DNA of 64,000 bases from Hypericum androsaemum (GCA_963995505.1 OZ023181.1:22564366-22628365); one strand, 5' to 3'; numbered from the stretch's first letter, positions 11,923 through 25,556 are shown. The notes: generated by a model from the letters alone, not told the origin. A program made the numbers and translations.

Positions 11923-14900
11923 ATGTCGACTTTGGAGCCCGTGAAGAGCATGTACGACGTGGCGCTGAGGCCCCGGGTTCTCCGGACCATCACAAGGGAG
12001 GACTTGCCCGACGAGAAGAAGCCGTTGGAGTTGGACGCTCCCTCCAAGCTGTCAAGGATTGTCTCCGCCGTCCAGACCCACAGGCTGCTCTCCGAGTCCC
12101 ACTCCTCAGCCGATGCGAAGCTTACCGAGCGGTGGAAATCCGCTGTGGATGACTGGGTCGACCGCCTTTTGTCCCTCGTCTCCAGCTCCCTTATGGTACC
12201 CTGAAACACGGATGAATTTGCCCTCTAAAGTTTGAGACTTTTGTTGAATTCAAATTCAAAGTTGCTGCCTTTTTCGCTTTTTCGTAATTGCGGTGTCTCA
12301 ATTCGGGTTTAAGAATCGTGTTTCTTCCAATGTGTGATTATACGAATGTTTATTGTTTCAGCCAGATAAGTGCTGGGCAGGGATCTGCTTGCTCGGCGTG
12401 ACGTTTCAGGAGTGTAGCTCGGAGCGGTTCCTGGCTTCATATAGTGTTTGGTTTGAGAAACTTCTGTTGCATATTCAGGTATTGAATTTGTGCTACCCCC
12501 CGCCCTTGGCGAGTTTCTCTTTGTTTCCCTTGGAAGGTTTTTTGTCTCTTCAATTTCTGACTAACATGAATATGGTGGACTATGTCTTTAATAGTCACCG
12601 GCAGATTCTCAATTCGTCAAGGTCGCTTCTTGTGCCGCCATGTCGGATCTGATCACGAGGTTTGATTCGTTAACCATGTTTTCCGCATCGAGCTCGAATT
12701 TACTTCATATCATGCTTACAAGTGTGCTAATCCTTGAACCAAAGTTGCTCATTTGCATAGTTACATGCTGATCTTATGACTGATAAAAGATCTGTTAAAC
12801 AGGTTGGCTTTGTTTCCATCTGAAAAGAAGGATGCCGTTTCTCACACTGGAAAGCTCATTCAACCTCTGCTCAAGCTCTTGAAGGAGGACAGTTCAGAGA
12901 GTATATGGGTCTGTATACTTTTTGCTTAATTGCTGGACAGTAGTTATGTCAGTACTTGGACTAATCGTCCCCCTGCTGCCTCGCCTCCTCTTCCCCACAA
13001 CCCCCTGCCTTCCATGAGATTCATTTATGTTCCTGTCACCATCACTGTGAAATAAGGCTTGGAGACTAGTGTTCAGTGTATATGTTCCATGCAATGCAAA
13101 TTTACATCTTTGCTCTGGTTTGCTTTTCTTCTTGGTTTAAGACTGTGATCTCTCCTAGGAACCAATTATCTGCTGTGAATTATCGTGTACACTTTCAGAG
13201 TTCAAATCCAAATCATACTGATGCAGGAAGGAGCTATTCATCTGTTATGCACAATTATCACTTCCTTCCCGGCTTCTGTTCATCGTCATTACGACAATGT
13301 AAGTGTTCTCCTCTCAAAGTTATGAAGCATTGTCTTAGAACTTCATCCTTTCTGATGCTGCATATAGTTCTGTTACTCATTCCCTATATGCTCATGTACT
13401 ATGTTTAGCTGAAACAATTTGGTGTCTTCCTGTGCACTATCTGACTTCTGGGTAAAGACCTTGATTGTTCTTTGTTAGCCTGACAGATTATATTATTTAA
13501 TCCTTCCCGAGAAATTTCGAGTAGCTTCCCTGTAACATTTCATGTTTTAACAATTTTTAGGTGCTTTTATAGGTTGAAGCTGCTGTCGCGTCAAAAATAC
13601 TGTCAGGAAGCTTTAGCATTAATTTGAAAGGGGTAAGTTTTTTTTTTCACTTGGAATCTCTCTTTTGGTTTTCAAAATGTGATTGGACTATTAATTATGT
13701 AATTCGCAACACAGAAGTTGGCCCATTGTTTGGCATTACTTCCCAGATCAAAAGGCGACGAGACATCTTGGCTTTCAACAATGCGAAAGATGCTGTTGTT
13801 AGTAAATGGTTATCTGACTGAAATCTTTCATGGACTAGAAGAAGGTATGTGCTAAATTTTTTGTCTCTCCTTCTGATTTTTGCATGGTAGTAAGCAAAGA
13901 TGAATATGCACGCAGACACTAGATGGTCCGATGCTGTTAAATTATTGGTTCCACCTGGAGAAGATGTTCCATCTACTATTTGGGGTCAAAACTTATTAGA
14001 TGAGACCTCAGACAAAACAAGAAAGAGATCAAAGCTCTCAAGTGTCTCTGCAATGATGCTGAGCTGTTCTCTGATGCTTACTCATTCCTATCCTGTTCAG
14101 GTACTTCTGCCTAATTATTCTGAGATACTAACTTTTGAATGATGCTATCCCTTTCTGGTGCGTTGAAATGAATTGGGGTACATGAATGTTAAATTTTGAG
14201 TGGCAGGTGGCTGTTCCTGTTCGATCATTGTTGACAATCATCGAGAGAGTGCTCATGGTCGATGGCACTGTGCCACGAGCTGCATTGCCGTTTGTCATTG
14301 CTTCTGAACAGGAGTTTACTTGCACAGAACTTCCAATTTTGCATTTGGACAGTTTAGAACTCCTCATTTCAGTAATGAAAGGCCTTCATAGGTAAGCTCG
14401 CTTCTTTCTGGTTGAAAATGTGAGGAGTGAGCTGTTTGGTTTTTCTAGTTTCATGTAAACCTGAGCCATGCTTGATGCTGGTTCCTTTCCGGTTGGAAAA
14501 TTCTGTTTGTTGTTTAACATTATATTCTATCGAGTTGTAAAATTTCACTGTTTGTTTTTCTCTGTGCAGTCAATTGTTACCACATGTTGCTTATGTTGTT
14601 CGGGTCATGAAAGAGTATTTAAATAAATGTGAATCACCTAAGTTAAGGGCTAAAGTCTACTCGATCACAAAGATGTTGCTTGTATCCATGGGCGTTGGTA
14701 GGTACCTTTGCAATCATGCTTGTCTTTTCTTCATGCATTACTCCATTGACAGATGTAAGTTTTAGCTGAAAAAGAGTTAAGAGACCATTAACAAGGATTG
14801 TATAACTATAAACTATGTTTATTTGTTACTTATCTAAAAAATGAACTGCATTTGTTCTCCTTTATCGGCATTCAACCACCATAAAAGTATGTAGCTTTAA

Positions 14901-17237
14901 ATGCATCTCTTTTCCCGTTCTTTTTCTTCTTGGGTGGTGATTGTGCTGAAATTGCTAATTAATGCTCTTTCATAAACTTCGAGCGATCCATAAAAGTTAG
15001 AATATGGTTTTGCTGACTGTAATGGAGTATGATGATGATAACAAGACACCTTTGTATCATTGACAAGCTTAATTGAAGTACAGGGAAAAATGGATTCTAG
15101 GTGTTAGGAAAGGTTGAATCTGAAAATCTAGTATGGTTGACATTTTTATTTGGAAGTTAGTTTCTCTTCTGATTCTGATTACAGTAATGTTCTGATCAGG
15201 AACGGCAATATATGTTGCAAAAGAAGTGGTGGACCATGCCCTTACTGACTTGAGTTCTGCTCCTGATGATGCAATGAAAGATGAGGCTCAGCCTGGTCTG
15301 CCTGGCCTTGGAAAAAGAAAGCTCGGTTCTTCTGATACTTTAGGGAAACCCGGTGCACATAGCCATCGGAAGAGAAAGTTAGGTGCCACTGGATCTCTTG
15401 AACAGCTTCAAGAAAGCAGTGTCCCTGTATCTGACCCCAACATTCATGAAAAAACGCCCCTGCTTGTTAAGATAGCTGCACTTGAGGCACTTGAAGCGCT
15501 TCTTACTGTGGTATGCTAGCTCATGATATCAGCTGATTGATTCTTAGATCCTTCGATTAAATTAAATACACCAAACTTAATACAATGAGGTGTTAAATCC
15601 TTATGATGAGAATAGTTATTGTCGGCCATAGGATGGGATTAGCAAAATATAACGGCTATATTTGAACTCAACTAGTTGGGGTGCGAAGTGAAATGTCAAG
15701 GTAATCTTTACAAGGCATGTAATTTGAGCGTGCACTAGGCACATGAAACTGTTGCATGTATGTTGATATCAGGAACCAAAGGCATTTGGGTTCAAAAGAA
15801 AATGACTAGTCTTATAGTTCGTAAATCTGGTTAACAACCAATTTATTGCATATAGTGTGATAAATTGTGCAGACATAAACTATGAAGCCTCAGTTACTTA
15901 AATTTATCAATTTTTGCAGGGAGGTGCATTAAAATCAGAATCGTGGCGATCAAAAGTCGACCACTTCCTGATTAAGTTAGCTTCAAATTCTTGCAAAGGA
16001 GGCTGGACGAACGAGGAAAATGGTGCTTCTTTGCTTAATGGTTCCCCATCAACACATTTGGAGTTTCAACTTGCAGCATTACGTGCACTCTTTGCTTCTG
16101 TCCTTTCGCCATCCAGTGTTCGTCCTCCACATTTAGCCGGTGCTCTTGAGCTTTTCCGTACAGGTAAAACCGTGCTGGATGTTAAAACTTTCAGATGCAT
16201 GTAAAATCTGGTAGAGAGCCAATGCATTAAAGAAAATTGGTGCAAGATATGACCTGCTTTTCTAAATAGCTTTGTGAAATGTCTTAAATCTTCCTTTTAG
16301 TTGCTTAATAAGTTGGCCATTATTCGTAGATTTCACGGGGGTGGTCATCTGCAGTCATGTCAATCTCTTCTTATTCTTCTCAGTGAATTTTCTTGTAGCT
16401 ACTGAAAGATCTGTGGCACATTCCCAAACATGATATTGGCATCATGCATTATGCTAGCCAGATCTTGATAATTTGCTTACTGGTGGTAACCTCTTCTACT
16501 TGTATGGTATGGATTTTGCAGTGAAACGAGAAGCTGGAACAAAAACTTCTGAGTTCTGCACATTTGCACTCTTTTCCTTGGAGGTTTTGATCCATCCCCG
16601 TGGTCTTCCCATGGAGACGTTCCCGAGTGGCATGCAGCATATGGACCGTGGCCTTTCTGATTCAGATGATGACATGTATGGGTTTGAGAGTAGCAAGGAC
16701 ACTATGGTTCCACAGGAAGTTCCTCGTAATGTTACAGACAAACTGGGTCCTGAAACTTTGAGAATTGATCAAGACGACGAGATCACCATGCTCGAATCAT
16801 TAGGTGCACAAAGCCTTAGAGAAACTGACCGCTGGCCAGCCTCAGATACAGTAGGTTCAGATATGAGAGCAAATGACAACGTGATGGTGGAGTCGATGGA
16901 TCTTCGAGAATCCAGACTGCAGCTGGACGAAACTGTGCCATCTACAGTAGATTCGAGGCGTTTTCAAGAAGCCCCGCCAAATCAGGAAGCTGGATCATCT
17001 AAAGAAACATCAGATATCACGGTTGCCACCAATCCCGTAGGTCAGAAGGTGGAATCAAACAATGCCGATGTGTTTGTTTCTTCACATCACAATACAACAA
17101 CCGATGATAAATCCACATCAAGCAAGCGCGAAGGATTCACTTTTCAGAAATTTGCAGAAAATATTGACCCGGGGCACGAGTCGGATGATTCCTTCCCTGA
17201 TATCGTGTATGCGGAGCCGGATTCGGATTCGGATTAG
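11923..17237 (+). CDS. RIX1/PELP1-like protein (pre-rRNA processing, 60S assembly)
   Basis: Thirteen exons: 11923-12195, 12362-12478, 12595-12659, 12803-12908, 13227-13298, 13573-13632, 13715-13844, 13916-14100, 14207-14391, 14570-14697, 15200-15510, 15920-16163, 16522-17237; 863 residues. The N-terminal half is Leu-rich alpha-helical repeat sequence of the RIX1/PELP1 N-terminal domain (VASCAAMSDLITRLALFPSE, then KLIQPLLKLLKED). The middle has a basic linker (GKRKLGSSDTLG and HRKRKLG, likely nuclear localisation). The C-terminal 200 residues are acidic and Ser/Asp-rich, ending AEPDSDSD, as in PELP1. In yeast and animals this protein works in the Rix1/PELP1-TEX10-WDR18 complex in nuclear 60S maturation; the same role here is inferred from family. 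It shares a 230-base promoter interval with the glycosyltransferase gene. Confidence 0.85.
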
Positions 17238-18779
17238 TATTCTAAGACCACCCCCAACAAGAAGGTAATCATCATGCACTGTTTTTGTCTTTATAATGTG
17301 GTCAAGTTGTTTTTGCCTTGAAACATGCTATGACTTAATAACTGGTCCCGGAAATCTTATGGACTCTGAGCTGCCATACTTTTGAGTGAAATAGAATCTA
17401 AATGTATGTTTAGTCTGTGACTGCTTTTGATGTGATCCATCTCTCTCTCAAATCTTTTTTGGGCCACCACCATATCTCTCTAATGTCAACGTACAACGAC
17501 GACTAAAAAAATAGGGAATTGTGACCATTTGCTCGTTATTTCTTCCCACCATGTACAGAATTGACTTTGAAAACGATGCTCACGGGTCGTAATACTCATT
17601 TTGAGTATTGAGTTTTACCTAACTTTACCATTTCCATATTATATAGAACGAGGGACTGGTGGATATAAGACCAAGTTTCACAAGACGACGACTTTTTTTG
17701 TGGGTTTGGCATTTTTCCATTAATAAATTGCTTTTTTTAAATAGTGAAAACCATCTTATATCCAAATACCAATCGTATTCTCGTACTCAAACGTAAAACT
17801 TATTTAAAATTAGGATAAGATTTTATCATTTGATCTAAATACTAAATACTTGGTGGTACAAATCGCTTTTCTATAGCTCTATTGATCAAAGAAACGCTTA
17901 TTTCGGCCACACCTTAAATCGAGCTATAAAAATGGAAAGCTGGCTGCTTGTTGCGAAGACCTCGCGGAAAAATAAATCCAATTTGACCACAAAAGGAACT
18001 ATTCGTGTGAGATTTAATTTTCTCCATCTCAATACGAGAGGAATAAATGCCAAATTTGGAATTCCCATGAGATTGTAGGAATGTCAGGAAAAGACCTTTA
18101 ATTAAAATTAAACACAATAAATACATCATTACCGAAAACGATTATTTCATCATAAACAAGGCTGAACTAGTAGTAATAGACAAATGTTCATTCGTGCTTT
18201 ATACGAACGCACTCTGATTAACTGCCCGAATATGATAACGGATTCCGAAAGCAAATAGTTTTGACGAGGAATTGGGTCCGGAGTGAAACTGAAAGATCTA
18301 TAGTTGCATGTCTCGTTTACAATACTGGCATTGTCCAATTATTGATAATAGTCTGCGAGCTACGATAATGGCATGCCTAGTTATCGATAATGGTATGGTG
18401 GTGATCCCTGTCTCGCGCGTTGACTTTTTTCATTTTTGTCCGCGTCTTTTAATTTTTTTGCAAAAAAACTCTGCATATCTTTAAATCCATAGTACACAGT
18501 TCAAAATAAATCTATTCCGGACTCAATCCGAACCCGAGATCCATTGCGGCGGCATGATACCACCGGAAGTCGCCCACTTTTAATCATAAATAGTTTTTAC
18601 AACAGACCAAAAAAGGAACTATACAACTCTCCTTTGTCCTTACTTATAAACCAAACCAAACCTCGTCTTTGTCACAAACACATCTCATATCTCTCTTCAC
18701 TTCATTGATCTCCATCACCTGATTTGGTCTCTTCACCGCCCCACCACACCAGGGAGGAAAAGAGGAACCCCAACCAACA
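17238..18779. other. intergenic, MVD promoter
   Basis: AT-rich and without supported genes. A TATA-like TTATAAA lies near 18643, about 135 bases before the MVD start codon. The remainder shows nothing I can name. Confidence 0.5.
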
Positions 18780-21700
18780 ATGGCAGAGAAAGGATCGTCT
18801 TGGGTGAGGATGGTAACGGCCCAAACCCCCACAAATATAGCGGTGATCAAGTACTGGGGCAAAAGAGACGAGACCCTTATATTGCCTGTTAACGATAGTA
18901 TTAGTGTCACTTTGGATCCTTCTCACCTTTGTACCACCACCACCGTCGCCGTTAGCCCTTCCTTTGACGAAGATCGAATGTGGCTTAATGGAAAGGTAAA
19001 AACTTTGAGCTCATTTGTGGAGAATTTGTGATAAAGTTTTTATCTTTTTTTTTGTTGTGTTTGATTGTTGGTTGTTCTGGTGTTGGGATCCTACCCAGTT
19101 TTAATCTTTGGAATAGCTGAAATGGGTAATTGGGTTTTTATGAGTTTAAGCATTGGTTAGAATGGTGGATCAATTTTGAACTAGTAAAGATCAGGGCTTT
19201 GGCAATGTGTAGCAGCAATGGGAAATGGAAGTTCGTTAGATGTTCGGATAGGGCCCGTGTTGGGGGGACGTTGCTGAACTGTGCTTTGCCAGTATGGTTT
19301 TTACTGGAAAAGAAATGATGACAGTTTTGTGTGAAAATGATTACAGTTTTTGCTCAACGGATTTTCATTTATGGCAATTTTGTGCTTTGCTGGTTAGTGT
19401 AGGAGATATCCCTTTCAGGCAGCAGGTTCCAGAACTGTCTAAAAGAAATTCGTGCTCGGGCTTGCGAAGTCGATGATCAGGAAAAGGGAATTAAGATAGC
19501 CAAGAAAGACTGGGAGAATCTGCACTTGCACATTGCTTCCTACAACAATTTTCCTACTGCTGCTGGACTAGCTTCTTCTGCTGCTGGTTTTGCTTGTCTT
19601 GGTAAATATTACTTCTTCAATCCTCCTTTCAATTATATCTTATTGATTGATATGTCTGTTTCTAAAAAAACTGCTCCCTGGTGGAGCATTGGTCTTCGCC
19701 TTGGTTTGGGTGTGTGCATGTTATTTACTAGTATGTAGCCTCCAGCAAGCTTTTTATTGGGATCTTGCTGCTTTTCCTTGTTTCTCAAATGTTTTATCGA
19801 CTTAGCATTACCCGAGGTGACTAATTAGATTAACTTGTTTCATCCACAGTTTATGCCCTTGCAAAGCTAGTGAATGCAAACGAAGACAACTGCCAACTAT
19901 CTGCTATTGCGAGGTACATGTGGAGAAAATACACAATAAGTCGTTGAGTTGCAAGATAAGAATTTGTTTGTGTTTTCTGCCAAAACATACTTAGTGAGAT
20001 CATTTCCAGCTTATGTTGCTTTGAAATCTCATTTGTTAACTTACCCATATGTTCAGTAAACGTGAAACAGACCGGCATTGATCTCCCTAATCTTGTCCAT
20101 TTTAATTTTCCTCTTGCACGTGTATGAATCAAAATACTTTTTCACTCCATTCATCTGATATTTGACATGTTTATTTTACAGACAAGGTTCTGGCAGTGCT
20201 TGTCGCAGCCTGTTTGGTGGATTTGTGAAGTGGAAAATGGGAAATGTAAGGACCATTTAGTAACCTGCGATTGCGTTGTTTTTATTCCACAAATTTTATA
20301 TTTAATTATGTTTTTGTTTCAACCTCAAAATCTGGAAGGGGCTCTTTGTGCTATGAAGTTTATCATAATGATCACATGATAGATACAAGGGGAATAAATT
20401 TTCTGAGACCCATTGTTAAATCGAAACAAGGAGATTAGACCATGTTTTAGAAAATTAATGCCTATGATTTCTAGATTTGTTTTGCCTTTGAATTAGAGTT
20501 TAAAATAGGTCATAAATCCCAAGCTGACAACCCCTTGGCTTTCTTCGGCTTAATATTTTTGTTCTTTTTGGTCGAAAATTAATATTTATGTTTGGAGAAC
20601 TAAAAATATTAGCAAGTTATATCTCATTATTTTGTTTGGTTGAATTCAAAAGGCTGATGATGGAAGCGATAGCCTTGCTGTCCAGCTTGTGGATGAGAAG
20701 CACTGGGATGATCTCGTTATAATAATTGCTGTGGTACGTTATTCTTCTCCTGTTTAGACCTCAAGGATGAATATACTTCCTTGTTCATTTGGGAAGTGTG
20801 TTCTCTGAAGTTGTAGAGTTAGCTATTATCAGTTTCTTGCATGCCTTATGTGCAATACTGAATTGCTCGTCTCCACTATACCTTTCTGCTAAGACTTTAT
20901 TTTTCTTAATTTTCAGGTCAGTTCACGGCAAAAAGAAACAAGTAGCACCAGTGGAATGCGGGAAACTGTCGAAACTAGTTTGCTTTTGCAGCATAGAGCA
21001 AAGGTGCTTCCTTATTTTGAAACAGCTGCTTTCTATTCTAAATTTCTCAATCTTGGTGTTAGGATTTCTGCATTAAATGTGGCTTGATGTGTTCTTAATA
21101 TCTCTGGATGATGATGTGTATCTGGATTTTGGCTCTTTTTCATACTTAGACGCTGAGACTCTGGCTTGCCATAAATACTGGCCATCAAAATTCTGAAATT
21201 ATTTGTTTGCGTTCTTGATTTTCTGTAGGAAGTTGTGCCTAAGCGCATCACTCGGATGGAAGAAGCCATAAAAAACCGTGATTTTTCATCTTTCGTACAA
21301 TTAACTTGTGCAGACAGTAATCAGTTCCATGCAGTTTGCCTGGATACATCTCCCCCCATATTCTACATGAATGATACCTCACACAGGCAAGCCATAAACC
21401 AGCTTCTTCCAACGTTATAGAATATAGATTAAGCCTCACCAATCAGTTGTTGGTTTGTATTTTGTTCTTATTATCATAATCTAAAAATTTAATCGTTGAC
21501 CATGATTCAGGATAATCAGCTGTATTGAGAAATGGAATCGTTCTGAAGGGACACCTCAGGTTTGTTCTTGCCATGTTTTTTTGCAAGATATGATTAACCT
21601 GTTTAGCTTGCTCGTATGGTAATTGTCAAGTTGTGTTGACTGTTGTCTGTAAATTGGATTTTTGAATGGCATTCGTGGTTCTGTGTTGTGGGAGAATCTA

Positions 21701-22322
21701 TTCTGCCGAGCATTCCCAATTATCTACTTGATTCAGTCTTGAGCTCCACATTAAGTTGTCAACGTCAATGTGTTATGTTTCAGCCTCATCTTAAACGTAT
21801 TGGATACATCATGCAGCTGACTTTCAAGTCTGCAAACTGACAGGTCGCTTACACCTTTGATGCCGGGCCTAACGCAGTCATGATTGCTCGCAATCGAAGT
21901 ACAGCTGTGCAGTTGCTCCAAAAACTGCTTTTCTGTTTCCCTCCCACTGGTGACCAGGATTTGGACAGGTAAAATGTCAGCTTTGGACTAGTTTTCTAAC
22001 TGTTCTTTGATGGGAAACAAGTGATGAGGATGTTGGTCCAATGAGTAGCTACTTACATTGCTAGACACAGAGAAAATCTTTTTGATGGTACCCTTTCTCC
22101 TTTCCCAGTTACATAATTGGCGATGAGTCGATACTCCAAGATGCCGGGATTGGTAAGATGAAGGATGTGGAAGCTCTGCCGTGTCCTCCAGAAATTGTGA
22201 ACTCCCAGAGATACAAGGGAGACGTTAGCTACTTCATTTGCACGAGACCTGGGAGAGGCCCGGTGTTGCTTTCTGAGGAGAGTCAAGCTCTTCTTAACCC
22301 AGAAACCGGAATCCCCAAGTAA
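18780..22322 (+). CDS. MVD: diphosphomevalonate decarboxylase
   Basis: Ten exons: 18780-18995, 19403-19601, 19850-19913, 20182-20245, 20653-20733, 20917-21003, 21229-21386, 21511-21559, 21844-21968, 22109-22322; 418 residues, the usual plant length. It catalyses ATP-dependent decarboxylation of mevalonate 5-diphosphate to isopentenyl diphosphate, the last step of the mevalonate pathway. Visible signatures: N-terminal [20 protein letters not shown] substrate loop, the GHMP-kinase ATP loop [17 protein letters not shown], the [16 protein letters not shown] motif, and TFDAGPNAV carrying the conserved catalytic-region Asp. Intron 7 (21387-21510) has a GC donor (AG/GCAAGC) instead of GT; using it is required to join HR to [13 protein letters not shown] in phase. 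All other introns are GT-AG. Confidence 0.95.
21387..21510 (+). other. GC-AG intron in the MVD gene
   Basis: The exon ends CAC AG and the intron begins GCAAGC, ending GATTCAG. No GT nearby restores the conserved frame, and the extended match of the donor to AG/GCAAG is typical of the rare GC-AG class. Confidence 0.85.
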
Positions 22323-22842
22323 TTTTTGGTGTCAAATACATTTTCCTTCCAGTTTTAATTTCTCGTGGTTGGCTTGGTTTTCTTGACCCTAAATCATTTG
22401 TTGCTTAGAGAGCATTAGAAGATAATTGTGAGGAAAAGTCCTCCTGAACTACCATTTGCCAGTTTCTGTTGATGTTGAATTCATAAACAGTGACCTGAGA
22501 TTTGTCAGTTTCTTTTGAAAAATCTTCACTATATTCCAATCCTGGTATCTTTAGACCAATCATGTTATTTTTTTAATCTTTCACGAGTGTTGGAATCTTG
22601 CTTGCAGGTCCTAACATGCCAACCTAATATGTCAGAAACAAGTAAAAGATTTGAATTTTCTTAAAAAGATATTGAGTTCAAGTCTCATGAATACGAAAAA
22701 CACGGAAGTACCTTATTAAATAGAATTCGACAATATTCAACTCTGATATACCAAACTTAATTATGAGCCTTCAGGTAGGTGAATGGGTTTGGAGGTGAAC
22801 CCCTCTGTCCTAACTCATACATCATCAAGGCTTCAGACAAGG
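22323..22842. other. convergent spacer between MVD and the hydrolase gene
   Basis: Presumed 3' UTRs of two convergent genes. No other feature seen. Confidence 0.5.
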
Positions 22843-24411
22843 TCATTGCTTCTCTAGCAAAAGAGCTTTGAAGATTGTTTCACTTAGTACAGGAATAACG
22901 GGGAACAGATGTCCAGAACCGGGCAGCTCGTGGTATTGGATCCAATCATTTTTTTGGGCAATATAACGCTGCAGGATAGCAGGCACCATCTTGTCTTCAT
23001 CACCCTGCCATAGATGAACAGACCCTTCGTTGTTGGGGAAAGGATCCTCGAGATCCATGGGATCGAATTCCCATTGTCCGAACCCAATTATGAGGTCGCG
23101 ATGAAGGGATTCGAACTCCCCCTGCTGTGTTGCCTGCAGCTGCAGAGAGTAACAGACCAGCAAGCTTTAGAGTAGTCTGCAAAATTTATGATGCCAACAA
23201 GAAGTAACTAACACAAACTTCCGTAGTTTAGAAGTTACATATACTGATCGGTCGATTATTTTTCTTCTTTGTGCAAAATATATCGATTGAACACTCTGCT
23301 AGATCATTCTTTCACCATATCAACTCCAGTTTCTATTAACCCGAGTCCAGTTTCTTCTTTGTCCAGATCAATGGTTATCATGTTGAAGCATAGCAAAAGA
23401 CATAATATGTCAGTTACCGTCGCCTCTGGCGATCTTCTGCCCTTGGAGAGGATCTCTAGATCTTGTCGTGAAAAGACTGCAGGCGAACGTGCTGCAACAG
23501 CTGATGCAGGGAACAATTTCTGGGTGTTCCACCAGTAAGCAAGCCATGGCAAGTAGTGACAAACGCGTAGCGTCCACTGCTCCTGCGGTATCTGCAGGCG
23601 GTAAGCTTCGTTCGATAAGTTGGTGGGAAAGCCAGTCCACCAGTAGTTGGTGACAGGAGTAAGTAGTGCTGCTCCTGCTAGCCTGTGACAATCACACAAA
23701 TCATCGAACTTGAAGCCGATAACATAACAAGAATGCTTCCAGAATAGCCGAACCTGATACCGCACCACCAACTTGAAGCGGGATTTGGTGATTCAAGCTC
23801 GTAAGTTTCATCAGAAGCAAGTGAAACATGCTCTTAATTACCTGTGAGGGATGTACTTCAGGCAGCCCCAGAGTACCTGGCCACCCATAGAAAAACCAAT
23901 CACATAAAACTTAGATCCAAGTCCTAATTGATCAGCAAGCTCTTCTATATCCAATGCCAAGCTCTCCGGGGTTCGTTGGGGATCAGGGTCACTTTCTCCG
24001 TATCCCGGCCGGTCAAATGTAACTACATGAACGCTGAGCTCTTCAGCAACTTCCTGAAAAACACAATCACATAACACACTCCAACAAAGCGATCAAACAA
24101 CTAACCTCCTATAGTCCTAACAGATTGAGCAGGATAAGAGTCATCGTTACCGGCAGGAGATTCGTGACGAAGATGGCATCATTTCTGCTGGACGCGAAGC
24201 CGTGGACATAGACAACCTTGGACTTGGCAGCCTCTCTTGGAACACCATGCTCCTTGTAGGCCAAATGCCTACCATCCCTGAGCTTCACTCTGGGAGCTGT
24301 AATTGGGGGCCCACCAGGACTCCCACAAATCTTGGAAGGAGGTGGGATGATAGCCTGGTAAATCCATGCCACTAACCCAATCAACAGCACCACTGCAATC
24401 CCCTTGAGCAT
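22843..24411 (-). CDS. membrane-anchored alpha/beta-hydrolase
   Basis: Four exons on the minus strand: 24411-24151, 24053-23842, 23682-23418, 23133-22843; 342 residues. Residues about 4-24 (MLKGIAVVLLIGLVAWIY...) form a single membrane anchor or signal. The fold signatures are present: VVYVHGFASSRND (HG oxyanion region), VVTFDRPGYGESDPD, the nucleophile elbow GFSMGG (Ser142), an acid loop in LWQGDEDKMVP and the catalytic His in GSGHLFP. This plant subfamily is annotated only as alpha/beta-hydrolase superfamily; substrate unknown. An in-frame ATG at 24429 would add six residues. The last exon may instead start at 23139, adding Leu-Gln. The 5' flank carries a tandem duplication. Confidence 0.85.
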
Positions 24412-24433
24412 TCCTATCAAAAGAAACAAAAAA

Positions 24434-24740
24434 AGGTTGAGTCTTTAGGCCATACCAAGTTGGTTAGTTCTAAAGTTTCAATCTTTAACACAAGGAAGAG
24501 AAGATGATGGTTCATCCCAACAATTGTGAATTGCAAGCTCGAAGCCAAGTTTGTAAATGAGACCAAAAACCAAAAAAAAAAGAGTAAGCCTTTAGGGTCA
24601 TACCAAGTTGGTTGGTTGGTTGGTGGTTGTTAAAGTTTCAATCTTTATCACAAGGAAGAAGAAATGCGTATCCCAACAGTTGTGAAATACAAGCTCACGA
24701 GGACACAGTTCATGCCAAACATAATTTGATCCAAATTGTG
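24434..24740. repeat. imperfect tandem duplication upstream of the hydrolase gene
   Basis: Two copies about 148 bases apart share CATACCAAGTTGGTT (starting 24451 and 24599), AAAGTTTCAATCTTTA, CACAAGGAAGA and TCCCAACA. It lies in the presumed 5' UTR or promoter. The second copy gained GGTT repeats. Confidence 0.8.
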
Positions 24741-25173
24741 GATACCAACAAAGACCAAAGACAAGGTTTTACTTATATTGCTGTCCAAAGAGAGAGAGGG
24801 GTAGGTGGATGCTTACTTGAATTGTGGATACCAACAAATAACGTGATACAGCAAGAAGAAAAGTAGGGCCACAGCCTTGGTAAGCTACCAGATTTTCCTC
24901 AAGGAGGATCTCTGATCTGCATGTACTGTTAAAAGAGCCGCCATCCATAGAATTTCTTCGGATTAGTCGTTATTCGTAGATATACAATAAATAACAAAAT
25001 GTCACAAAGAGAGGAGGAGGGAGGAGAAGCGCGATATATATTATTATTATTATGACTGTGTTTAAACTTTCTTCTTGTTAGTTGTTGTTTATTTGATACA
25101 ACTTAACATTTGGTAGGAGCAGTAACGAATAATTTATTGATAATTATTTGTTGGAGTCCTTATATACTATTAA

Positions 25174-25547
25174 GGGCAAATTACCCTCAGGTCCCTAGAT
25201 TATAGTTTTATCACTCGCAGGTCCCTGTGTTTTGAAAATAGTGTGTGAGGTCTTTGTGTTTAACAAAAATATTGGTCTCAGGTCCCTGGCTGACGTCAGC
25301 ACTCAATTTTTCATTTTTTTTAATCATGTGAAATGACCTTTTTGCCCTCAATTTTTTGTTTGTATTTTTTTATCGAGGGTATTTTTGTCATTTTTATGAC
25401 AAAAAAATGAAAAATCGAGTGCTGACGTCAGCCAGGGACCCGAGACCAATATTTTTGTTAGACACAAGGACCTCACACACTATTTCCAGAACACAGGAAC
25501 CTACGAGTGATAAAACTATAATCCAAGGACCTGACGGTAATTTACCC
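25174..25547. mobile_element. long-TIR Mutator-type MITE (foldback), 374 bp
   Basis: Nearly the whole element is an inverted repeat. The left end GGGCAAATTACC matches the reverse complement of the right end GGTAATTTACCC with one mismatch. The arms remain complementary through GTGCTGACGTCAGC-type sequence to an A/T-rich centre near 25370. Exact 9-base direct repeats TACTATTAA flank it (25165-25173 and 25548-25556). Nine-base duplications are the hallmark of Mutator-like transposition. No transposase is encoded, so it is non-autonomous. Confidence 0.88.
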
Positions 25548-25556
25548 TACTATTAA

